The position numbers and the translations under genes were made by a program. Below the pieces are notes generated by a model. It did not search any database, had not been told where the DNA came from, and saw nothing but the letters and a program-made list of their open reading frames with translations. Of a stretch of DNA of 64,000 nt, positions 37,327 through 44,532 are shown piece after piece. Each line of letters opens with the position of its first letter. The first letter of the stretch is position 1. Source of the stretch: Nocardiopsis alba DSM 43377 (GTDB lineage: Bacteria; Actinomycetota; Actinomycetes; Streptosporangiales; Streptosporangiaceae); NCBI RefSeq assembly GCF_000341225.1, contig NZ_ANAC01000007.1, positions 248,001 to 312,000 on the forward strand, read 5' to 3'.

Positions 37327-39180
37327 TCAACCGACGTAGCAGCAGAAACCGACCCGTCCGAGATGCGCGGAGACCGCTTCGGACGGGTCGGTCCCTTCGC
37401 GCAGGGCCCGATGGAAGTCGTGCGCGGCCTCGCCGGTGGGCCCGTCGGGGACCGGCAGCGGGCTCGCCACCACGGTGCGCGTGCCCAGGGAGGTCAGGGC
37501 TCCGGGGAACCCGCCCGGTCCGCCCTGCCCGGAGAGGAAGCCGTGTCCGCCCCAGCAGGTGGCCAGGACCACCGTCCTCGGCGCCGAGGGGAGCCGTGTC
37601 AGGTCGCGGGGCAGAAGCGGACCGTCGCTCAGTTCCATCCGGGGGCGGAGCGGGGCGTTCTCGTCGACGCGACCGTGTCCGGCCAGGTGGGCCAGGTCCG
37701 CGCCCGCCAGGGCCTCCAGGAGCCGGCCCCTGCGTACGCTCCGCATGATCCGCGCCTTCGGGTGGATCCCGGACAGGGCGCGCACCTCGGTTCCCGCGCC
37801 CTCGGGGCCCGCCGCGGCGGCCAGCAGGACGCGGCGCGGATCCCGGTCGGGGGAGCGTTCCACGCGTGCCCGGGCCGTGGCGACCACGGTGATCGGGCGG
37901 TCGCGCGCCCCGGGGAACAGCCCCCAGGGCGGATCGCCGAGGTAGGGCTCCCCGGTGACGACCAGGGCCCGGGCGCCCACGAGGGGCAGGATCGGATCGA
38001 GGAGGGCCCGGCCGACCTCGGCCGGGACACGCGGTGGAGCCTCCTCGGTCACCGTCGACGTGTACGTGTACCGCATATGGGCGAGCAGCCGACGTATCCG
38101 TAGGAGCGGGCCCAACGAGACCGAGTGGACCCGTCCGGCCACCGCGACCAGGGCCAGCGCCCGATGTTCGGCCGCGACGTAGTGCACGAAGGCCCGCCCG
38201 TCCAGGGAGGCGAACAGTCGCTCCCGCACCGGTTCGTCCACCGTCCCCGGAGGGGGCGGGGCCGATCGCCCCCGGCGGAGGCGGGCCATCGCCGCCGGCC
38301 GGAGCCCTTCGGCCCATTCCAGCGCGGACGAGGGGTCGCCGTGGGCCAGCGCCCGCTCCAACCCGGCACGCACCAGAGGGAGATCGTGTGCCGCCGGACC
38401 CGACCGGGGAAGGCCCGGGTCCGTGGACCGCCTTCGCCCGGAGGGCGAGGACGCGCGGACCCGCCCCGTCGGACGGCCGGGCGCTCGCAGGGCGACCCTC
38501 TCCAGACGGGAGGCGAGCCGGTGCCAGGCCGTGCCCCGCCCGGTGCGCAGGCGGACCCGACGGGCCAGGTGCAGGGCCGCCCGATGGTCGCCGCACGACA
38601 GATGGAACCCGGCCTCCACCAGGGTGCGGGCGGACCCCGGTTCCCCGTCCCGCCAGGGCGACTCCGCCAGGGTGCGCCCCGCCTCCTCGATCAGTCCGCC
38701 GGCGAGCAGGGCCTCGGCCAGGTCGGTGCGCAGCGCCTCGCGTCGCCTCTCGGGGACCACCGGTACGAGCTCTCGGAAGGTGCCGATGGCCTCGGCGGTC
38801 TCGCCCCGGTACAGGGCCAGGCATCCCTGGTTCTGACGGGCCACCGTGTCGAGCAGGACGAGGTTCCTGGAAGCGGCCAGGGAACGGGCCTCATCCAGGT
38901 GCTCGGCCGCGGCGCCGAAACGGCCGGCCAGCGCCTGGGCCAGCCCCAGATCGACGAGCACGCCCGGTAACACCGAAGGGATCTCGGAGACGGGGTGGCC
39001 GCGCAGTGACCGATGGAGGTTCTCCAGAAGGGTGACGCCCTCCTCGACGCGGCCCGCTCCGGCCAGCCCGACCCCGAGGGAGATCCGGGACAGCAGGGGG
39101 CGGGCGGTGATCAGGACCGCGTGTTCGTCGTGCGATGAGGTGGGGGTGTGCGGGGGATCGGGGAACGCGCAGGGGGACAC
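37327..39180 (-). CDS. TPR-CHAT caspase-like protease
   Basis: Encodes 617 aa. The N-terminal 230 or so residues form helical TPR-like repeats (for example SLGVGLAGAGRVEEGVTLL, GLAQALAGRFGAAAEHLDEA). A basic, Pro/Ser-rich linker (about 230-265) leads to a CHAT domain. The caspase-type dyad is His502 in HLAGHGRVDENAP and Cys542 in LATCWGGHG. CHAT proteases cut specific protein substrates after activation of the TPR part. It is the last gene of a likely operon with a sigma factor and a small beta-rich protein. The GTG start has GAAAGG nine bases upstream. Confidence 0.85.
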   Translation of the reverse strand: MSPCAFPDPPHTPTSSHDEHAVLITARPLLSRISLGVGLAGAGRVEEGVTLLENLHRSLRGHPVSEIPSVLPGVLVDLGLAQALAGRFGAAAEHLDEARSLAASRNLVLLDTVARQNQGCLALYRGETAEAIGTFRELVPVVPERRREALRTDLAEALLAGGLIEEAGRTLAESPWRDGEPGSARTLVEAGFHLSCGDHRAALHLARRVRLRTGRGTAWHRLASRLERVALRAPGRPTGRVRASSPSGRRRSTDPGLPRSGPAAHDLPLVRAGLERALAHGDPSSALEWAEGLRPAAMARLRRGRSAPPPPGTVDEPVRERLFASLDGRAFVHYVAAEHRALALVAVAGRVHSVSLGPLLRIRRLLAHMRYTYTSTVTEEAPPRVPAEVGRALLDPILPLVGARALVVTGEPYLGDPPWGLFPGARDRPITVVATARARVERSPDRDPRRVLLAAAAGPEGAGTEVRALSGIHPKARIMRSVRRGRLLEALAGADLAHLAGHGRVDENAPLRPRMELSDGPLLPRDLTRLPSAPRTVVLATCWGGHGFLSGQGGPGGFPGALTSLGTRTVVASPLPVPDGPTGEAAHDFHRALREGTDPSEAVSAHLGRVGFCCYVG

Positions 39181-39310
39181 GTTCGGCCGCCTTTCACCGA
39201 GGGGGTCGACCGTCTTCAGTGATAGCAGCGGGAAGGGGAGGGAGGAAGCGTTCGTGTGCTGCCTGTGGACGGCCCGACCAGGGTGGATCTCCGGTTGTCC
39301 GGATAAAGGG

Positions 39311-39336
39311 GGACGGTCTTCTGAAGCGGACCGTCC
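39311..39336 (-). terminator. hairpin between the 133-aa gene and the CHAT gene
   Basis: GGACGGTC and GACCGTCC (39311-39318, 39329-39336) form an 8-bp stem in the 184-base gap. On the minus strand it is followed by CCCCCTTTAT, which could give partial termination or RNA stability. Confidence 0.4.
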
Positions 39337-39364
39337 GGCACACCCGGTTTCGGACGCCCCTTCC

Positions 39365-39766
39365 TCAGAGGACGAACCAGTCGCCGGCCACGGGCGGGTG
39401 GCCCGGGCGCTCCACGGTCAGGGAGGCCGGCCCACGTCGAAGACCCTCCGACCGGAAGCCGCCGTCGACCGTGACGAACAGGCGCGGACACCCCCAGGGG
39501 CGGTACAGCCGCACCTCCAGATGATCGAACTCCCCTCTGACGAGACCGGTGAGGGAACGTAGATCCCCTCGTGCCAGGATCAGCGCGTCGATCACCAGAC
39601 CGTCGAGATCCATGCGCAGGGTCGTCGAGGTCGTGTCCTCTCCGGCACGGAACAGGGAGTCCGGTTCCGCCCGGCCCCCGAGGAGGACGGGTGCGGGGGC
39701 GGCTCCGTCGAGGGAGCGGTCGAAGGCGGCCAGGGCGGCGTCTCGCCCGGGTTCGGATTCGTTCAC
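39365..39766 (-). CDS. beta-rich small protein of the CHAT-sigma locus
   Basis: Encodes 133 aa. About 50 disordered, acidic N-terminal residues precede a compact C-terminal domain of alternating hydrophobic strands (DHLEVRLYRPWG, RLFVTVDGGFRSEGLRRG, SLTVERPG, ending GDWFVL). The domain resembles carboxypeptidase-regulatory-like or Ig-like sandwiches seen beside other actinomycete CHAT/sigma genes. It has no membrane helix or signal. Its GTG overlaps the sigma-factor stop (GTGA), so the two are translationally coupled, as with sigma/anti-sigma pairs. A role as sigma inhibitor or protease substrate is inference. Confidence 0.68.
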   Translation of the reverse strand: MNESEPGRDAALAAFDRSLDGAAPAPVLLGGRAEPDSLFRAGEDTTSTTLRMDLDGLVIDALILARGDLRSLTGLVRGEFDHLEVRLYRPWGCPRLFVTVDGGFRSEGLRRGPASLTVERPGHPPVAGDWFVL

Positions 39767-40443
39767 GGGTCGCGCACGCCTTTCGCCGGGGTCGGCACCA
39801 CGCCCAGGGACCTGCGGAGCCTGCGGAACAGGTGCCTGCGTTCGCCGGCGGTGGTGCGTCGGGTGATCGGGGCCGCGTCGGGGGAGTCGTCCAGGTAGTA
39901 GCGGGCGACACGGCGGTCGGCGGGGTCGGTGAGTTCGTCGATGGCCCGGTGGAGTTCGGTGCGCCGTTCCCTGCTCAGGTACTCGTGTTCGGTGTCGGGC
40001 TCGGGCATGGGGTACTCGGCCAGGTCCGAGGGGTCGACCGGGACCGTTCGTCGAAGCGGGTCCCTCTGGCTCGCGCACACGTTCCGGGTCACCCGGCGCA
40101 GCCAGGGGCGGAGCAGGTGGGGGGAGCGCAGTCGGGGCAGATGGCGGTTGAGGTTGAGCCACACGGTCTGGACCGCGTCCTCCCGGTCGGGGGTGGAGAG
40201 CCCGTAGGAGCGGGCGATCCGGTTGACCATGGGCAGGTGCCGGTCCACGATCCCCTCCCAGGCGCGGGGGTCGCCGTTGCAGGCCCTCAGGACGAGTTCG
40301 GCGTCGGAACACGGCGGGAGGTCGGGGCCGATTGTGGCCGGAACCGGGCGAAAAGTGGTGAGAGCATGCCCTGAACCGCCCTTTTGGGGTGTTCGGTGGT
40401 GGGGTTTCGGTGGTGGGATGTCTTCGCGAGACTGGTCTGGCAC
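39763..40443 (-). CDS. ECF-like RNA polymerase sigma factor
   Basis: Encodes about 226 aa. Region 2 is clear: DAELVLRACNGDPRAWEGIV, then TPDREDAVQTVWLNLNRHL and LRPWLRRVTRNVCASQRD. Region 4 is weak: DELTDPADRRVARYYLDD then RRTTAGERRHLFRRLRRSLG, without a typical GxSxGTVKSR helix-turn-helix. No start lies between region 2 and an N-terminal extension, so a GTG must be used. GTG 40443 has GGGGG upstream; GTGs at 40455, 40476 and 40488 are alternatives. It is the first gene of the TPR-CHAT operon. Confidence 0.8.
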   Translation of the reverse strand: MPDQSREDIPPPKPHHRTPQKGGSGHALTTFRPVPATIGPDLPPCSDAELVLRACNGDPRAWEGIVDRHLPMVNRIARSYGLSTPDREDAVQTVWLNLNRHLPRLRSPHLLRPWLRRVTRNVCASQRDPLRRTVPVDPSDLAEYPMPEPDTEHEYLSRERRTELHRAIDELTDPADRRVARYYLDDSPDAAPITRRTTAGERRHLFRRLRRSLGVVPTPAKGVRDP

Positions 40444-40522
40444 ACCCGCCCCCACTATGATCGGACTCCCTGTCACAGCCTGGGGCACAGGCTAGCCCCT
40501 GTGTGGTCCGGGCATGGTGGGA

Positions 40523-40542
40523 ACGCTGGAAAATACCAGCGT
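40523..40542. promoter_or_regulatory. inverted repeat ACGCTGG-N6-CCAGCGT
   Basis: A perfect 7-bp inverted repeat in the gap between the divergent sigma-factor and DUF3145 genes, a likely operator or transcript hairpin. Confidence 0.5.
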
Positions 40543-40564
40543 GCGAGATGGTTCTCAGGGTGCC

Positions 40565-40583
40565 ATTGGGGCACAATGGGGCA
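40565..40583 (+). repeat. helically phased direct repeats TGGGGCA
   Basis: ATTGGGGCA (40565-40573) and AATGGGGCA (40575-40583) repeat with a 10-base period, about one DNA turn, upstream of the DUF3145 gene. Confidence 0.4.
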
Positions 40584-40663
40584 AAAGGTGTTCAAGCGGG
40601 TATGCAACCTTCTCGTGGTACGAGGGCGTCGGGGAAGCGCACTCGTTCGTATCAGGAGGTTCG

Positions 40664-41158
40664 GTGTCCGCACGTGGCGTCTTGTACGTCCACTCCGCGC
40701 CCGCGGCGCTGTGCCCACACGTCGAGTGGGCGGTCGCGGGTGTCGTTGGAGTACCCGTGAAACTCGACTGGGTCGCCCAACCGGCGGCCCCCGGCCATCA
40801 CCGCGCCGAGCTCAACTGGCAGGGAAGGGCGGGGACCGCGGGAGAGGTGGCCTCGGCGTTGAACGCGTGGCAACGCCTGCGTTTCGAGGTGACCGAGGAG
40901 GGGTCGCCCGGCTGTGACGGGGTCCGTTACAGCTACACGCCCTCCCTCGGGGTGTTCACCGCCATCACCAGCGCCGCCGGAGAGGTCCTCGTGCCCGAGG
41001 GACGCCTGCGCGCGGCCATGGAACGGGTCGCCGTGGAGGGCGGAGACCTCGCGGCGGAACTCGACCGACTCACGGGGCGCGCCTGGGACGAGGAACTCGA
41101 ACCCTTCCGCTACGCGGGCGACGGCGCCCCCGTCCGCTGGCTCCACGCCGTCGGCTGA
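40664..41158 (+). CDS. DUF3145 family protein
   Basis: Encodes 164 aa. It matches the actinobacterial DUF3145 family end to end: RGVLYVHSAPAALCPHVEWAV at the start, a central RFEVTEEGSPGCDGVRYSYT, and EELEPFRYAGDGAPVRWLH at the end. It is soluble, single-domain and of unknown function. AGGAGG (40654-40659) lies close upstream of the GTG. It is divergent from the sigma factor of the CHAT locus with a 220-base gap full of repeats. Confidence 0.88.
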   Translation: MSARGVLYVHSAPAALCPHVEWAVAGVVGVPVKLDWVAQPAAPGHHRAELNWQGRAGTAGEVASALNAWQRLRFEVTEEGSPGCDGVRYSYTPSLGVFTAITSAAGEVLVPEGRLRAAMERVAVEGGDLAAELDRLTGRAWDEELEPFRYAGDGAPVRWLHAVG

Positions 41159-41172
41159 CCTCCGAGCCCCTG

Positions 41173-41193
41173 GAACCCCTAGGCCGGGGGTTC
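41173..41193. terminator. hairpin between convergent DUF3145 and DUF1707 genes
   Basis: GAACCCC and GGGGTTC arms (about 41173-41179 and 41187-41193) overlap the DUF1707 stop codon. Confidence 0.5.
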
Positions 41194-41643
41194 GGCGTCG
41201 CCGGGCCAGATGGCCGAGGCCAGCAGGACCGCGGCCCAGATCCCCAGCGGGACCAGCGGCCAGTAAGGGATGAGCTCACCGCCCACCAGACTGGCCGTCG
41301 CCCACATGGCGGTCAGCAGTACCCCGGCCCCCGACCACCACCGCCACTCCTCGCCCCATTCGGAGCGGGCCGGGCCCCGGCCCGTGGGCGTGGGCCGAGA
41401 GGGACGCTCCCGTTCCCGATGCGGTCGCGGCGCGGGAACGACGAGGGCGGGGGCCGGGATGTCGGCGGTCAGGGAGCGCAGCTCACCGACCAGGACCGCG
41501 TTCAGGGCCTCGCCCACCCGACGTTCGTACTCGTCGTGGTCGAGTCGGCCCTCGGTGAAGGCCACGGCCAGACGTTCGATCGTCAGATCGCGGTCGGTGT
41601 CCGAGGCGCGCATCAAGTGCGCCGGCAGACGTCGGACCTCCAT
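41179..41643 (-). CDS. DUF1707 membrane protein
   Basis: Encodes about 154 aa. The N-terminal DUF1707 (SHOCT-like) segment MRASDTDRDLTIERLAV, then TEGRLDHDEYERRVGEAL, is followed by a Pro/Arg linker and two membrane helices (about residues 105-123 and 130-148). Such proteins are common in actinomycetes, and their role is unknown. ATG 41643 is chosen because GGGGGTGG lies about five bases before it. A GTG at 41676 in frame lacks such a site. Confidence 0.72.
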   Translation of the reverse strand: MEVRRLPAHLMRASDTDRDLTIERLAVAFTEGRLDHDEYERRVGEALNAVLVGELRSLTADIPAPALVVPAPRPHRERERPSRPTPTGRGPARSEWGEEWRWWSGAGVLLTAMWATASLVGGELIPYWPLVPLGIWAAVLLASAIWPGDAEPPA

Positions 41644-41709
41644 TTCCCACCCCCTGAGGCGCGAGTCGGTGACCACACGATACGTGGCGCGGACGGCACG
41701 CGAAAGAGC

Positions 41710-42558
41710 TCACGGAGAGCGATTCCCGGAGCCTTCCGGGGACCTCTCCTCGGCCCCTGTCCTCGCAGGTGGAGAGCTCGCCCAGTGGGCCACGGCGCGG
41801 CAGGTGGACGGGTCGGCGGCTCCCACCAGACCGGTGTGCTCATAGGGGCCCCGATAGGTGAAGGCGGAACCGTCCAGCAGGGTCACCCGGCCGCCCGCCT
41901 CGGACAGGACGAGATCGGGGGCGGCCACGTCCCAGTCGCGCACCGGGACGTCTTTGACGAACAGATGGGCCTCGCCCCCGGCGATCCGGCACAGCTTCAA
42001 CGAGATGCTGCCGCTCTCCAGATAGGAGCCGTAGCCGAAGTGGTCGTAGACCCGCCGTGCGATCCCGGAGGGTTCGGGGGTGTTGTCGGTGAGGACCCCC
42101 TCGCCCGGCGCGGTCGTGGCCGTACGGGGCAGTTCCACCCCGTCGCGTCGGGCCCCGAGCCCGCGCACGGCCGTGTACAGGGTGTCGAGCTGCGGGGCGT
42201 AGACCGCCGCCACCTCGGGCCGGTCCCCGATCATCAGGGCGGCCTGGGTGACGTACCCGTCGAAGCCGTGAACGTAGCTGGCGGTCCCGTCGATCGGGTC
42301 GATCAGCCAGTACCGCTCCGGCCGGCTCCGCGACAGCGAGTCGGGGTCCTCCTCGCTCACCACCGGGATCCGTCCGTCGATCCGGGACAGGCGCGCGGAC
42401 AGCTCGCGGTGGGCCAGGGCGTCGGCCTCCGCCTTGAACTGGGAGCCCCGCCAGACCCCGTCGAGCGCGCCCGGGGCGCCGCGCCGTTCGCGCAGGAGCG
42501 CGCCGACCTCGGTGACCGCCTCGGCCACCGCCTCCGAGAGCGGGTGACGGCCGCTCAT
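41710..42558 (-). CDS. inositol monophosphatase family protein
   Basis: Encodes 282 aa. A Mg2+-dependent phosphatase of the IMPase/CysQ superfamily. Metal-site motifs are PVVSEEDPD and WLIDPIDGTASYVHG, with DWDVAAPDLVLSEAGG at the C-terminal site. The substrate could be inositol phosphate, PAP or a sugar phosphate. The ATG overlaps the upstream stop (ATGA), so translation is coupled to the ATP-grasp gene. Confidence 0.85.
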   Translation of the reverse strand: MSGRHPLSEAVAEAVTEVGALLRERRGAPGALDGVWRGSQFKAEADALAHRELSARLSRIDGRIPVVSEEDPDSLSRSRPERYWLIDPIDGTASYVHGFDGYVTQAALMIGDRPEVAAVYAPQLDTLYTAVRGLGARRDGVELPRTATTAPGEGVLTDNTPEPSGIARRVYDHFGYGSYLESGSISLKLCRIAGGEAHLFVKDVPVRDWDVAAPDLVLSEAGGRVTLLDGSAFTYRGPYEHTGLVGAADPSTCRAVAHWASSPPARTGAEERSPEGSGNRSP

Positions 42559-43658
42559 CGCGTACGCGCCGGGGGCGCCGGGGCGGCGGGGCCGGGGATC
42601 GTGGTCCCCGGCAGGACGAGGCCCTCGCCGTTCCGGGTGGGCAGGGGCGCGGGGGAGAGCCCGTGCGAGACGAAGCGCTCCTCGTCGAGGAACTCGTCGG
42701 TCCACCGTCGGACCATGGTCACGCCCTCCCGCCAGTCGTCGGTGAGCCGCCCTCCCGAACCGAGGGCCTGACGCAGTAGCCCGGCGATCTCGTCCACCCC
42801 GGCCGCGGTGGTCAGCGCGGCGGTGGAGGAGAAGCGGGGGTTGATCTCGAAGATCCGGGGCCGCCCCTCGGCGTCCAGGCACAGTTGCACGTTGAACGGC
42901 CCGTCCGCGCGCAGCGCCTCCTGGACGGCGACGCAGGTACGGACCACCTCGGCGTGGCGCCTGGTCACCGCGTACTTGGTGACGCCCTGTTTGAGGAGGA
43001 CCTCCTTGGGGACGACCGCCTGCACCTCGCCGTCGCGCCAGACGACCACCGACACCGTGTACTCGGGGCCGGTGACGCGTTCCTGGACGATCAGTTCGTC
43101 GGCGGCGTATCCGCTCTCGGAGATCGCCCCGGCCAGGTCTCGGACGGAGTCGACGATGGTGACACCGCGGCTGCCCCGACCACTGCGCGGTTTGACGATG
43201 AGACCGCCGGGGGCGTCCTCGATCGCGTCGGCGGGCCACTCCGAGGCCGACCAGGTGCGCGGCACCCCGATCGAGGCCTCCTCCAGCCTCCGGGTCAGGA
43301 CGTACTTGTCCAGGCAGGTCGTCACGAACCCGGCCCGGGGCAGCAGGACGGCGATCCCGTCCTCGGCCAGCTCGCCGATCCGGAGCAGTTCCTCGTCCAC
43401 GAGGGGGATGACGGCGACCGCGCGTTCCTCCTCGCACAGGGCCCGCATCCGGGGGAGGAAGGCGTCGCTGTCGCCCGGGGGCACCAGGTGGCCGCGATCG
43501 GCCAGGTACAGCCCCGGGGCCGTCGGGTCCACGTCGGTGGCCACCACACGGAAACCCTGCTCGCGCAGGCGCAGGATGGTCCCCGGGGTCGGGGCCGAGC
43601 CCGCCGTCGTCACGATGACCGTCGGTTCTCCCGAGTCATCCGAAGCCTTCTGTGCCAC
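42555..43658 (-). CDS. ATP-grasp domain protein (CarB/PylC-like)
   Basis: Encodes 367 aa. An N-terminal Rossmann-like preATP-grasp domain (VIVTTAGSAPTPGTILRL) is followed by an ATP-grasp fold with GGLIVKPRSGRGSRGV, a VQERVTGPEYTVSV block, and a metal/ATP segment PRIFEINPRFSST. Such enzymes join a carboxylate to an amine or thiol using ATP. The substrate is unknown. GTG 43658 has GGAAGGG about ten bases upstream; a TTG at 43667 is less likely. Confidence 0.82.
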   Translation of the reverse strand: MAQKASDDSGEPTVIVTTAGSAPTPGTILRLREQGFRVVATDVDPTAPGLYLADRGHLVPPGDSDAFLPRMRALCEEERAVAVIPLVDEELLRIGELAEDGIAVLLPRAGFVTTCLDKYVLTRRLEEASIGVPRTWSASEWPADAIEDAPGGLIVKPRSGRGSRGVTIVDSVRDLAGAISESGYAADELIVQERVTGPEYTVSVVVWRDGEVQAVVPKEVLLKQGVTKYAVTRRHAEVVRTCVAVQEALRADGPFNVQLCLDAEGRPRIFEINPRFSSTAALTTAAGVDEIAGLLRQALGSGGRLTDDWREGVTMVRRWTDEFLDEERFVSHGLSPAPLPTRNGEGLVLPGTTIPGPAAPAPPARTR

Positions 43659-43821
43659 CGGTGTCAACCCTTCCAGACGTTCGTCGGATCGGTGTGGTGG
43701 GGATGGACCGAGCGTAGACCGAAGGGGCTCGCGGCGGCCCCTGTTTGGCCGGATCCGGCTCACGGGACAACCGAACCCGGCTCTCGCGCGTGTATCCAAC
43801 GACCCCGGGAGGAAAAGGGTC

Positions 43822-43853
43822 GAGGGTGGGGAGCGCGTGCGTTCCCCACCCTC
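43822..43853 (-). terminator. terminator of the PEBP gene
   Basis: GAGGGTGGGGA (43822-43832) pairs perfectly with TCCCCACCCTC (43843-43853), 25 bases past the stop. Confidence 0.8.
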
Positions 43854-43878
43854 GTGGCGTCTCCACCGGTGAGAGGCC

Positions 43879-44409
43879 TCAGCCCTGCTCGTAGACCGGG
43901 GTGATGAGCGCCCGGCCCAGAGCGTGCGAGAACAGGTTGAAGCCCAGGAAGGCCGGGCTCGCGGAGGAGTCCAGGCCCAGGCTGGGCACGTCCACCGCGT
44001 GCACCGCGAAGATGTACCGGTGCGGGCCGTGCCCGGCGGGCGGGGCCGCGCCGATGTAACGGTGGCCTCCGGCGTCGTTGCGCAGGGTCACGGCCTGTTC
44101 CGGCAGGCCGGAACCGTTGCCGGCGTCGGCCGCCAACTCGGTCACGTCGACGGGGATGTCGCACACGACCCAGTGCCAGAACCCGCTCGCGGTGGGGGCG
44201 TCGGGGTCGAAGCAGGTGACGGCGAAGCTCCGCGTCTCCTCGGGGAAGCCGCTCCAGGACAGCTGCGGTGAGACGTCCTGTCCTCCCGCGCCCATGATCC
44301 CGCTGACCTGGGCCGTGGGCAGGGTCTTCCCGTCGGCGACGTCGGTGCTGGTGACGGTGAACGAGGCGACCGGGGGCAGGAAGTCGTAAGGGGAGGGTGG
44401 CGTGGCCAC
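43879..44409 (-). CDS. PEBP family protein (YbhB/YbcL, Raf kinase inhibitor-like)
   Basis: Encodes 176 aa. A phosphatidylethanolamine-binding-protein fold with the hallmark [17 protein letters not shown] and [13 protein letters not shown] anion-pocket segments. Bacterial members have no firm function. There is no signal peptide, so it is cytoplasmic. GTG 44409 is chosen because AAGGAGG lies eight bases upstream. A longer reading upstream is not conserved. Confidence 0.87.
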   Translation of the reverse strand: MATPPSPYDFLPPVASFTVTSTDVADGKTLPTAQVSGIMGAGGQDVSPQLSWSGFPEETRSFAVTCFDPDAPTASGFWHWVVCDIPVDVTELAADAGNGSGLPEQAVTLRNDAGGHRYIGAAPPAGHGPHRYIFAVHAVDVPSLGLDSSASPAFLGFNLFSHALGRALITPVYEQG

Positions 44410-44532
44410 GACGATGGCCTCCTTGGTTCTCGTGGATGTGCGTACCGGCCCGTGATCGGGCCCGCTACGAACATACGCCCCTGGAAGGGGAGGGGCGCGG
44501 AGCACGATGGGAGAGTCCGGCACTGTATCGCC

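Noticed and set aside
37327-40500. CRISPR array or Cas genes near the CHAT protease
   Set aside because: No regularly spaced repeats or Cas motifs within the window; the TPR-CHAT locus stands alone.
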